Shown: piece after piece, positions 1 through 6,800 of the stretch | How positions within the stretch are numbered: the first letter of the stretch is position 1 | Layout: each line of letters opens with the position of its first letter | Assembly (NCBI GenBank): GCA_947464585.1 | Contig: CANHYS010000002.1 | Location: forward strand, 1-24,139 | From: Planctomycetaceae bacterium | GTDB lineage: Bacteria > Planctomycetota > Planctomycetia > Pirellulales > UBA1268 | Reading direction: 5' to 3' | Length of the DNA stretch: 24,139 bases | The notes under the pieces: generated by a model | The model's input: only the letters and a program-made list of their open reading frames with translations | Databases searched by the model: none | Told to the model about the DNA's origin: nothing | Translations under genes and position numbers: made by a program

Positions 1-19
1 ACCCCCGGAGCGCCACGCC

Positions 20-562
20 ATGCGGCTGCTACACACCCGCCCCCGAATCCCCGCCGTGCTCCTGGCCCTGCTCACCGCCCTCCCTACCCGCGGAGCCGAC
101 TTCACAGCCGCTAGCCCGGAAGACCGCCCTGCCCCAGCCCGACTGCGGATGGCCCCGGAGACGCTCGACCGGACTGATCCAAAAGCCTGCGTCGCCGCGG
201 CCGCCGAGATGGCCAACGAGGAGAACCTGGACGGCTTCCTCGAGTGCTTCGCCGCCGGTTCGCAGAAGAAGCTCCGCAAGGAGGCAGCGCTGGTCTTCGC
301 ACGGCACGAGATCGTCATGGACCTGCTGGATGCCCATGTGATTCGGGAGACACCCACGAAGAGCGAGGTGGCCGTGCGGTACAGGGCCCGGCTTTCCGAC
401 AGCCAGTACGACGTGGTCTCGGTCGTGGCCGTGAAACGAGAAGCGGGGTACTGGAAAATCAGCTCCGAAAAGATCCAGGAGTACGAATGCCAGTCACCGG
501 GGTCCTGCCACCCCTCTCGCTACACCTGTCTGGGCGGCACCTGCAGGGTGGCAACGCGGTGA
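20..562 (+). CDS. Small secreted protein of unknown function
   Basis: A 180-residue protein that I do not recognise by family. The N-terminus has a short basic stretch and then a hydrophobic segment (about residues 12-25, VLLALLTALP) ending near RGA, which fits a cleavable signal peptide. The mature part has a helical stretch (about 50-100) followed by a beta-rich segment with alternating charged and hydrophobic residues (EVAVRYRARL, VVSVVAVKREAGYWKI). That pattern recalls NTF2-like or DUF4878-like folds, but only weakly. The last 25 residues contain four cysteines (C-x5-C, C-x4-C spacing), possibly two disulfides, which supports an extracytoplasmic location. A GGAG about 10 bases before the ATG could be the ribosome-binding site. 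No operon partner is visible in the window. Confidence 0.6.
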   Translation: MRLLHTRPRIPAVLLALLTALPTRGADFTAASPEDRPAPARLRMAPETLDRTDPKACVAAAAEMANEENLDGFLECFAAGSQKKLRKEAALVFARHEIVMDLLDAHVIRETPTKSEVAVRYRARLSDSQYDVVSVVAVKREAGYWKISSEKIQEYECQSPGSCHPSRYTCLGGTCRVATR

Positions 563-798
563 TCGAGGCTGGCACCAGACCACTGCAGTCTGCAATCTCG
601 GCAGCCGCCCCGCCACACTGACAGCCGCGAGCACCCAAATAACTGCGCGTATGTCGTGCAGAAAGATTTGATCGTGTTTCGCCCGGCAGTGACCCAAAAA
701 CAGATTTTTCAGGGTCTCGTGGCACGGCGGTTGCTCGGGCATCAGGCCACGCCGTCGGAGAGGTATCCGCGGCGACCTATATGCGGGAGTTTTTGTCC

Positions 799-1608
799 AT
801 GACGATTCCGGATTCAGATTCAGGCAGACCCGAAGAATCAGCGTTCGAACGCCTACGTGAATTACACGAGCGATACGAACCACTACGGCCGGAACTGCAG
901 CAGCACTTGGAGCAAACCCGGTTCGGCTACTTTCTTATCCGACACCCGTTCTGCAACCAGACAATCATCGATCTTGAGCGGTGCGCCATGGTGCACCACA
1001 TCATCGATAAGCACACGGCGAAAGCAGACGCCTGCTTTGAGGCACAGGACTGGGAGGGCTACCTGGGCTGCGTCGAGATCTATAGCCAGCCCAAATGGTT
1101 GGCCAAGGATGCTCACCTTCTGCCGGACGAGCGCTATTGGGCGCTGTTGGGCCAGGCTTACCGGCACCAGAAGTTCACGTATGGCTACAGGGATCTATTC
1201 GAGTCGCTCTTCAGCTCGAATCGTCCCGGCCGCGAGAACCTGATGGAGCCAGACGAGCGGGCTCTTCTGGCAAGGTTTCCTGACAAAGTCACGGTGTTCC
1301 GCGGCTTCTGGGATGACGAGCACGACGAGGACTTCAGCGACGGCAACGCCTGGACCCTCGATCGTCGGGCAGCCGTGTGGTTTGCCAACCGGTGCTGGAC
1401 TAAGGAGCACGGCCATCCCATGGTCGTCGAGGGAGTGGTCAAGAAGGACGACATCCTGGCGTTTTGGCCAAGCGACGACGTGGTCGTGCCCTTCAATGTC
1501 GTCCGTCCCGTGAAGTTCAAGCATGCGGGAAGCAAGCGTGCCCGCGTGTCGTGGGACAAGTACATAAGCCCACCGTTCGACGTGGAGGAGATAATGAAGA
1601 AGGCGTAG
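799..1608 (+). CDS. Protein with ADP-ribosyltransferase-like C-terminal half
   Basis: A 269-residue protein if the second ATG (799) is used. I prefer it because GGGAG lies 10 bases upstream; the ATG at 781 would add six residues and has no clear ribosome-binding site. Numbering from 781, residues 20-150 look all-helical and rich in aromatic and charged residues. Residues 165-250 resemble R-S-E class ADP-ribosyltransferases: a VTVFRGF strand with Arg174, then GNAWTLDRRAAVWFANR (189-203), which fits the second-motif strand and the helix after it, then strands VVEGVVKKDDILAF and DDVVVPFNVV. The usual third motif (E/Q-x-E) is not clear; aspartates 232-233 sit where the final Glu would be expected. 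It could be an effector or toxin, a phage-type modifying enzyme or an inactive relative. It has no signal peptide and no obvious partner gene. Confidence 0.65.
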   Translation: MTIPDSDSGRPEESAFERLRELHERYEPLRPELQQHLEQTRFGYFLIRHPFCNQTIIDLERCAMVHHIIDKHTAKADACFEAQDWEGYLGCVEIYSQPKWLAKDAHLLPDERYWALLGQAYRHQKFTYGYRDLFESLFSSNRPGRENLMEPDERALLARFPDKVTVFRGFWDDEHDEDFSDGNAWTLDRRAAVWFANRCWTKEHGHPMVVEGVVKKDDILAFWPSDDVVVPFNVVRPVKFKHAGSKRARVSWDKYISPPFDVEEIMKKA

Positions 1609-1860
1609 TTCCGCGCCGCTGGTCCGCCGAGGACTATGTAGTCCCGGCCACTGGCGCCGCTCATCTGCCTGAGGCGAGTGCCACCACCGCCCCGCTCGCC
1701 ACGCCGACGGCTATTGCAAACAGCCAGCGACTCCGCGGATGTTCGAACCCGCCAAGCACCAAGGCAGCCAGAGCCGCGCAGAAACTGACTGTCATGGCCG
1801 CAATCGACTCGGCCTGTGCGATGTGGCCCTAGAACGATCGGCCCGCGATTTAGCCGCGGC

Positions 1861-2310
1861 TCAATCCTCCAGCCGCTTGAGAGCCTGCAACGCCTCAATC
1901 GCTTTTTCGGTGCCGCCAAACGCACCCGCCACGCTCTTAGCCGCGAGCAGGTCGTCGATGGAGATCTGGCTTGACCGGCTGCTGCCCACAGCCTTCGTCG
2001 CAACCGTCCCCACTGCTGCCTTCCTTGCCTTGCGACGCTTCCGCAGCGGCCGATAACCAGCAGCCTTAAGGGTCATCGAGACCTGTGCCGCAGCGACCGT
2101 GACGCCCTCTTCGGCGAGGATCTTCACGATCTCGGTGGGCCGGGGCTTTTCACCCTTCGCCTTGATGATTCCCGCCACCTTCCGGATCAGGTCGGCCTTG
2201 CTCGTGATCTTCTCCGCGGACTTCTTGGTGGCCTTCCCGGCAGTCACCTTCTTCTTGGCCACGGGCTTGTTGGCGGTTTTGATCGGGTGGGCGGGCGTGT
2301 CGGCGGCCAT
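1861..2310 (-). CDS. Lys/Ala-rich histone-H1-like DNA-binding protein
   Basis: A 149-residue basic protein. The reading frame opens further upstream (2394), but MAADTPAH at 2310 is the better start because the protein-like Lys/Ala tail begins there and GGAG lies about 11 bases before it. Residues 1-45 form a disordered tail of KKVTAGKATKK type. The middle (SKADLIRKVAGIIKAKGEK, then RPTEIVKILAEEGV) looks like a helical or winged-helix fold similar to eukaryotic-like H1 or HC1/HC2 proteins. A basic patch RPLRKRRKARK follows, and the C-terminus is an amphipathic helix. Similar small proteins are common in planctomycetes and are presumed to act in nucleoid organisation or regulation; DNA binding here is inferred from charge and fold. 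It converges on the preceding plus-strand gene across about 250 bp of non-coding DNA. An inverted repeat lies about 100 bp upstream. Confidence 0.65.
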   Translation of the reverse strand: MAADTPAHPIKTANKPVAKKKVTAGKATKKSAEKITSKADLIRKVAGIIKAKGEKPRPTEIVKILAEEGVTVAAAQVSMTLKAAGYRPLRKRRKARKAAVGTVATKAVGSSRSSQISIDDLLAAKSVAGAFGGTEKAIEALQALKRLED

Positions 2311-2385
2311 GGGAATGGGGCTCCGGGGGAGATCAAGTGGGGGTGAGTAACACGTTGAGCGTAGTACCGCGTCGACCCGCTTGAA

Positions 2386-2396
2386 AGCACCCAAAT
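2386..2396. repeat. Short exact motif AGCACCCAAAT, one of three copies
   Basis: The 11-mer AGCACCCAAAT occurs at 630-640, 2386-2396 and 21759-21769, always in the same orientation and always between genes. Chance would give far less than one copy in a window this size. Its role is unknown. The copies at 2386 and 21759 enclose the toxin island, the integrated replicon and the tRNA. Confidence 0.5.
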
Positions 2397-2410
2397 AGTA
2401 GGGGCACTGG

Positions 2411-2430
2411 CTGGATAGTTATCTATCCAG
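2411..2430. promoter_or_regulatory. Inverted repeat upstream of the H1-like gene
   Basis: CTGGATAG and CTATCCAG are perfect 8-base arms around TTAT. The site is about 100 bp upstream of the H1-like start, where an operator could lie, and it is not followed by a T run, so a terminator is unlikely. A related perfect palindrome (GAATAGATATCTATTC) occurs at 14459-14474, so it might instead be a recombination or mobility mark. Confidence 0.35.
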
Positions 2431-2501
2431 GTGGATGCTCAGCACCTCGCTCACGCACCTTGCACCACGAGACGCACAAGGACAGGCGACTGTATGAAGT
2501 T

Positions 2502-3690
2502 CTAGCCAAGTAGACAGACCCGCAGAACACACCGTCGTCTTAGCCAAACAGCTCCGGAATCACTTGGCCGTCGCGCACGATCATGACCGGCCGACCGAAT
2601 CTCAGTCTGGTTCTCCAACGTGATCTGGACGAGGTTTCCGGCGTCCCGCGTCACGAAGCGGCCCGTTACTACCCTGCCTCGCCCTTCGGCTACCGGCGGG
2701 CATGGAGGGATGGCCGTCACGAATGCGTCGCCGTCGATCTCCAGCTCCGAGATGACGATGGGCAGCGAGGCACCGGCGACGATCCCGTACCGCTCGCCCC
2801 ACTCACGGGGCCTGAGGAACTCTGCCCTCACGGGCGTGCCGTCGCGCTTCACGAGGTCGAGCGCGAGTGTCACCCACGTGGCTTGCTCAGGCTCTGGGAA
2901 TGCCGCGTCGAACTCCTCCGGCCGGGGACTGCCTGCGAGGACCCGGGCTCCCAGCGGGACATCGGTGATGGGGAGAGCGCGGAGGCCGGGATGGGTGGCT
3001 ACTGTGGGGCTCGTATCGAGGAGCGTTGCCGTCCCGCCATCACCTGTTCCGGCTATCGCGAAATCGGTCCCGGACGTGCTCTCCGCGTGCGGGTCGCCTG
3101 CAAGGCCCGTCACCTGTACGAGCGTGTCGCCCGTGAAGCACAGGCCGAGATTAAGCCGCGTGAGGAAATTTGCGCACCGACCGGCGTCATCGACCATGTT
3201 CATCGCCCTGGTGGCGCGGCCTGCAAATCCTCCTGCAGCGACTGTGATGCCGAAATCAATCCAGTCAGAGGCGGTCTCGCTGCCGGTCAGTCGGTCAAGG
3301 GCCTGCTGTGCCCCACTTCGGTCGTTGCCCCCGTTGATCGCGTTGTTCAGTGCGGTCCAGGCCTTATCGATTCCGTGACCGATGAATCCGAGGCCAACCC
3401 CAGAAGTAACCACCGCGAACGGCGTGATGGCGCCGCCCGACAGTGCAGTACCGACAGCCGACGCCCCGAGAAGCGTAACGCCACCGATGATTTCCCCTGC
3501 ACCGTCGCCAATCTGCAGCGCCGTGGTGCCGAGATCCCACCACGACCATTGCTTGAGGGCGGCGGCTCTGTTGAGCTCGTCGATCCGCGCGTCCCAGCCC
3601 TGCTCAACAACCCGAATCGCCTCCCCCTTGGCGCTCTCGGCCGAACGGACCGCATCGGCTGCGCTGGCATCTGCGGCATCGCCGCTTAAT
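2502..3690 (-). pseudogene. Broken third copy of the carrier's pre-toxin and Hint region
   Basis: This open stretch has no plausible start: reading upstream in frame there is a TAG at 3732-3734, and the first usable GTG (3413) is inside the pre-toxin segment. It repeats carrier residues from about 1262 (ADASAAD, at about 3685) through the hydrophobic pre-toxin helices and Hint block A with its Cys (LGLCFTGDTLV). It stops matching just after the TEIR that precedes the Hint TDVHP motif, at about 2597. The last 30 or so residues (SAGHDRARR and on) are out of register with any Hint. Shifted one base, the same DNA reads MIVRDGQVIPELFG then stop, which may be the tail of a lost toxin. It therefore has no Hint active-site His, no VHN cleavage end and no intact toxin. 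It is best read as a decayed or deleted orphan cassette. Confidence 0.75.
2597..3685 (-). repeat. Hint-region direct repeat, copy C
   Basis: DNA nearly collinear with the carrier gene at about 8330-9410, covering the end of the stalk, the pre-toxin helices and the first two-thirds of Hint. It extends furthest towards the carrier's 5' side and lacks the 3' part (the VHNA end) that copies A and B have. Confidence 0.8.
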
Positions 3691-3973
3691 TGCGAAAGTG
3701 CATCACCTTGTGCACGACTGACTTCATCGCCCTACAACCGGCCGTAAAGGCTCACGGCTACTCTTCTGCTCGACGTTCTCTGGGTGGCAGGGGGGGGCGA
3801 GCGATGGTCCGACGAATAAATGCCGCCCGCACCCGCCCTCATCGCGAAGGTGGATCCAACGGGCGATATTCCCGGCCGCCGAGAGCTACTGAACCACCGT
3901 CATGCCGCTGACGCGCTGTGGTGACTGTGATCGCGAATTGGCGAGTATGCTCTAACGTGACGTGACGTGCTTA

Positions 3974-4459
3974 TTACGGCACCGCCAGCGCAACTATCTC
4001 TGCTCGAGTGAGCCTCTCTTCCGGCTCGCTCGGTATACATCCTGCTAGGCTTGCCTCTTCGCCGACCGCTGCGAATCGTACATCGTAATGAAGCGGAAAC
4101 ACCGACTCGATGTCTTTGCCCAAGAATCGGGCAAGCTGAACGGGGCCTCGTGACGGGTAATCGTAATCGTGGTAACGCGCCAGATGAAACCAACCGTCGT
4201 CTTTTTTCACCGACAAGGAAATGAAATGGCGAGTAAGCCGAGCGTTAGTGGTGTCAATGTTCCCTAGCATCGCCCATGCCTTGGTGCCGTCTGCCAGCAG
4301 AACCTCAGTGGCTACGAGTCGCCCTGCGAGATTCTTGCAGGGCAGCTTTGTTACCGGAACCAAGGCGATGGCTCTGTCGTCACGATTAGTTGCAAACCGC
4401 CAGACGGGATGACGACGCAATTCATCGACGGAGATGTGCTCGATGGCTTTAATGCTCAT
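3974..4459 (-). CDS. Putative immunity protein of toxin cassette B
   Basis: A 161-residue protein that I cannot assign to a named immunity family. It starts with ATG overlapping the stop of the toxin ahead of it (ATGA, 4456-4459), with GGGAG 7 bases before the start and inside the toxin gene. This tight coupling is the hallmark of a toxin-immunity pair. It has no signal peptide and no membrane segment, as expected for a cytoplasmic inhibitor of a nuclease. Visible features are an N-terminal helix (SVDELRRHPVWRF), alternating strands (AIALVPVTKL, GRLVATEVLLADGTKAWAMLGNI, HFISLSVKKDDGWFHLARY) and an acidic C-terminus (EEASLAGCIPSEPEERLTR). The N-terminal VDELRRHPVWRF plus tryptophan-rich strands may help find relatives. 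The role rests on context alone. GC is visibly lower than in the Hint DNA next to it. Confidence 0.7.
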   Translation of the reverse strand: MSIKAIEHISVDELRRHPVWRFATNRDDRAIALVPVTKLPCKNLAGRLVATEVLLADGTKAWAMLGNIDTTNARLTRHFISLSVKKDDGWFHLARYHDYDYPSRGPVQLARFLGKDIESVFPLHYDVRFAAVGEEASLAGCIPSEPEERLTRAEIVALAVP

Positions 4460-5253
4460 GGCGAAACTCCCGGGAAGCCGTTTTCAATCAATGCATTCCA
4501 CAGAGACGTTCCGTGCTTGCCGTCGAAAGCCTTTGTGTACGCTGCAAGATCACCGTAAGCCTGCGTTCGCGCAGCGAAGCCTAGCTCTGAGTAGTACTGG
4601 GCACCCCATTGGCGAGGAAGAAGCTTGTCTAGGCCGCTATGATACGCGGAGTGCACATCGCGCGGAAGCGGGACAAGTAATTGTCGCGACGGACCTCCGA
4701 GGTATTTGGGCCACGGGTGGTGCAATTGAATAGAAGTTATCGGGCTTGAAGTTGTCGCACACGCATTATGCACGAGCACCCCATCCGCCGTAACGCGGAA
4801 GACGTGCTCGCCGTGGACCTCGATGTTGTAGACGTCGAGGCCGGAGTGTAGCCGCTCGACAGTCTCCACGGCGACCGGGCCCGTGAGCGTGTCCACCAGT
4901 TCACCCGGCACGAGTTCACCTGCCGGGATCCACTCTTCCCGGACCACGGACCAGACCGGGTGGACGTCCGTGGCCCGAATCTCAGTGCCGTTCTCCAGCG
5001 TGATCTGGACGAGGTTTCCGGCGTCCCGCGTCACGAACCGGCCCGTGACCACTCTGCCCGGCCCTTCGGCGACCAGCGGGCAGGCCGTGATCGACATCAC
5101 GAACGCGTCGCCCTCGATCTCCAGCTCCGAGATGGCGATGGGCAGAACGGCACCGGAGACGATCCCGTTCCGCTCGACCCACTCGCGTGGCCGGAGGAAC
5201 TCGGCCCTGACGGGCGTGCCGTCGCGTTTCACGAGGTCCAGCGCGAGCGTCAC
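4456..5253 (-). CDS. Orphan cassette B: partial Hint fused to LHH-type nuclease tip
   Basis: 265 residues if the GTG at 5253 is used, but this is not a natural start: the same GTG lies inside the Hint domain of the carrier (equivalent to carrier residue 1530), and a TAG at 5272-5274 closes the frame just upstream, where homology also ends. Residues 1-164 match the carrier Hint without any gap through its VHNA end (Asn163). Residues 165-265 are an unrelated tip with LHHPWPKYLGG (LHH at 177-179), LPRDVHSAYH (His201, His205) and an aromatic helical C-terminus. The pattern fits HNH/Endonuclease VII superfamily toxins of LHH type, which cleave nucleic acid. It has no Hint Cys and no signal, so it is unlikely to act alone. 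It probably serves as a silent donor that is recombined into the carrier. Its immunity gene overlaps its stop. Confidence 0.75.
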   Translation of the reverse strand: MTLALDLVKRDGTPVRAEFLRPREWVERNGIVSGAVLPIAISELEIEGDAFVMSITACPLVAEGPGRVVTGRFVTRDAGNLVQITLENGTEIRATDVHPVWSVVREEWIPAGELVPGELVDTLTGPVAVETVERLHSGLDVYNIEVHGEHVFRVTADGVLVHNACATTSSPITSIQLHHPWPKYLGGPSRQLLVPLPRDVHSAYHSGLDKLLPRQWGAQYYSELGFAARTQAYGDLAAYTKAFDGKHGTSLWNALIENGFPGVSP

Positions 5254-5273
5254 CCACGTGGCCTGATCGGGCT
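4762..5273 (-). repeat. Hint-region direct repeat, copy B
   Basis: About 510 bp closely matching carrier DNA 8117-8629. In the first 130 bp next to the toxin boundary I count only two differences. The match stops abruptly at the VHNA codons on the toxin side and at the TAG on the other side. Confidence 0.85.
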
Positions 5274-5355
5274 ACATGCGAAGGTGCGATAACCCCAAGC
5301 CGATCACTCTAAGCAATACGCACGGTAAAACAACCGCAGGTGATGGAACGGCGCG

Positions 5356-5766
5356 CTAGTCAGCGCGTAGGTGTGCGAGAAATGCAGCGAACGTTGTGCC
5401 TAACTGCTTTGCTTGCTCAAGCGACATGCCGACAAATGGCACCTCCACAATTGGCAGCTCTTCTGTTCGTGTGTCGAAACCGTAGCCGGTGTCACCGCCA
5501 TTCGATCCGAATAAAAGAAGACCGGGGGCAAATTCAGAGACGCGATAACCGTCGTTTAATTCCGCAACTTGCTCAATCGGCCAGAGAACCAAGTAGTGCG
5601 TATCGCTGACAAAGCCCTCCAATCCATTTGATAGCTGCAGCAACTCGCGATACTCCACCGGCAGTCTGATGCCAATGGCCTGCTCCAGCGTGGATATAGC
5701 ACTTTGTGACGCGGGGTCGTTCCGCGTACACTCACGTAATTCCGCACCGACGTCATCTGGCTTCAT
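5356..5766 (-). CDS. SUKH (SMI1/KNR4-like) immunity protein of cassette A
   Basis: 136 residues. It matches the SUKH / SMI1-KNR4 superfamily: an N-terminal helix (SAISTLEQAIGIRLP), then PVEYRELLQLSNGLEG (residues about 36-51), the conserved signature of a Pro, an aromatic, helix residues and an N-G turn. Next come LVLWPIEQVAELNDGY, the central PGLLLFGSNGGDTGYGFD strands and hairpin, and a last segment with EVPFVGMSLEQAKQLGTTFAAFL. SUKH proteins are common immunity proteins in bacterial polymorphic toxin loci and bind the toxin directly in the cytoplasm. It starts 12 bases after the stop of cassette A, with GGGAG 7 bases before the ATG, so it is translated with or read through from that cassette. 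No signal peptide is present. A sample of the gene gave about 52% GC, against about 65% in the Hint repeat. Confidence 0.88.
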   Translation of the reverse strand: MKPDDVGAELRECTRNDPASQSAISTLEQAIGIRLPVEYRELLQLSNGLEGFVSDTHYLVLWPIEQVAELNDGYRVSEFAPGLLLFGSNGGDTGYGFDTRTEELPIVEVPFVGMSLEQAKQLGTTFAAFLAHLRAD

Positions 5767-5778
5767 TCAGTGTCTCCC

Positions 5779-6600
5779 CTAGTTGGAAACTCGGCGCATG
5801 AATTGATTCCACCACGTTGTGAACGTGGCATGCAAGGCACTTGGCAAAGCGACCTTATTTGCTGGATCGGTCGGGCTTCCACCGTATTTTATGGGATGAA
5901 TTTCATGAATCTGCTTGCCTATATATTTGGCAGGATCGGCACGACGTAGGGCGGCATTTGCTTGATTTGCAGCTTTACGGGCGGCGTCGTATTCCGCCCC
6001 TGCCAGAAGCCGGAAGGGACCCGTTGGCGTTGGAAGGCCGCTCGGATAGCCCGACCAGTCCGTTATCGAAAATGAGCCACGCTTGTAATTAGGCAGGCCA
6101 TTCGGGCACGCATTATGCACAAGCACCCCATCCGCCGTGACGCGGAAGACGTGCTCTCCGTGGACCTCGATGTTGTAGACGTCGTGGCCGGAGTGTAGCC
6201 GCTGGACCGCCTCTACGGCGACCGGGCCCGTGAGCGTGTCCACCAGTTCGCCCGGCACGAGCTCACCTGCCGGGATCCACTCTTCCCGCTCCATAGACCA
6301 GATCGGGTGGACGTCAGTGGCCCGAATCTCAGTGCCGTTCTCCAACGCGATCTGGACGAGGTTTCCGGCGTCGCGGGTCACGAACCGGCCCGTGACCACT
6401 CTGCCCGGCCCCTCGGCAACCGGCGGGCAGGCCGTAATCGACGTCACGAATGCGTCGCCCTCGATCTCCAGCTCCGAGATGGCGATCGGGAGGGCAGAAC
6501 CGGCGACGATCCCATTACGCTCAACCCACTCGCGGGGCCTCAGGAACTCTGCCCTGACGGGCGTGCCGTCCCGTTTCACGAGGTCGATCGCGAGCGTCAC
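5779..6600 (-). CDS. Orphan cassette A: partial Hint fused to HNH nuclease tip
   Basis: 273 residues from the GTG at 6600. The frame is open back to about 6775, and recognisable Hint homology runs to about 6760 (TATLLET, then AAHPGLRALPI), but no real start exists upstream, so the gene is 5'-truncated. Residues 1-164 match the carrier Hint without gaps up to VHNA (Asn163). The tip (165-273) begins CPNGLPNYKRG, has a charged helix (EYDAARKAANQANAALRR) and ends with an HNH/Endo VII core: HEIHPIKYGGSP (His232, Glu233, His235), NK at 248-249, LPSALH (His257) and WWNQF. Such HEIHPIKYGG...NK...H...WW tips are DNase-type polymorphic toxins, often paired with SUKH proteins, as here. It lacks Hint block A with its Cys and any export signal, so it looks like a silent donor module for the carrier. 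Confidence 0.8.
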   Translation of the reverse strand: MTLAIDLVKRDGTPVRAEFLRPREWVERNGIVAGSALPIAISELEIEGDAFVTSITACPPVAEGPGRVVTGRFVTRDAGNLVQIALENGTEIRATDVHPIWSMEREEWIPAGELVPGELVDTLTGPVAVEAVQRLHSGHDVYNIEVHGEHVFRVTADGVLVHNACPNGLPNYKRGSFSITDWSGYPSGLPTPTGPFRLLAGAEYDAARKAANQANAALRRADPAKYIGKQIHEIHPIKYGGSPTDPANKVALPSALHATFTTWWNQFMRRVSN

Positions 6601-6760
6601 CCACGTGGCTTGCTCGGGCTCTGGGAACGCTGCGTCAAACTCTTCTGGCCGGGGATTGCCTGCGAGGACGCGGGCGCCGAGGGGGACGGCGGTGATGGGG
6701 AGAGCTCGGAGGCCGGGATGGGCGGCTACCGTGAGGCTCGTTTCGAGGAGTGTCGCCGTG
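6109..6760 (-). repeat. Hint-region direct repeat, copy A
   Basis: About 650 bp closely matching carrier DNA 8117-8769, with scattered substitutions but no gaps in the coding alignment. Similarity stops at the VHNA codons on the toxin side and at about 6760 upstream, 41 bp after the stop of the immunity gene that precedes it. Confidence 0.85.
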
Positions 6761-6800
6761 CACAGCGGGATTCACCCTCATCGACGGCAATCGCGGTGCT

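Noticed and set aside
1631..1644. GGACTA-tg-TAGTCC inverted repeat after the ART-like gene as a terminator
   Set aside because: Only a 6-bp stem with a 2-base loop and no T run; not supportable as a terminator.
2583..3689. A 368-residue plus-strand open frame over repeat C
   Set aside because: It is the antisense of the Hint/pre-toxin repeat, and similar antisense frames appear opposite the other Hint copies (4883-5266, 6230-6874, 8244-8798). The minus strand carries the recognisable protein.
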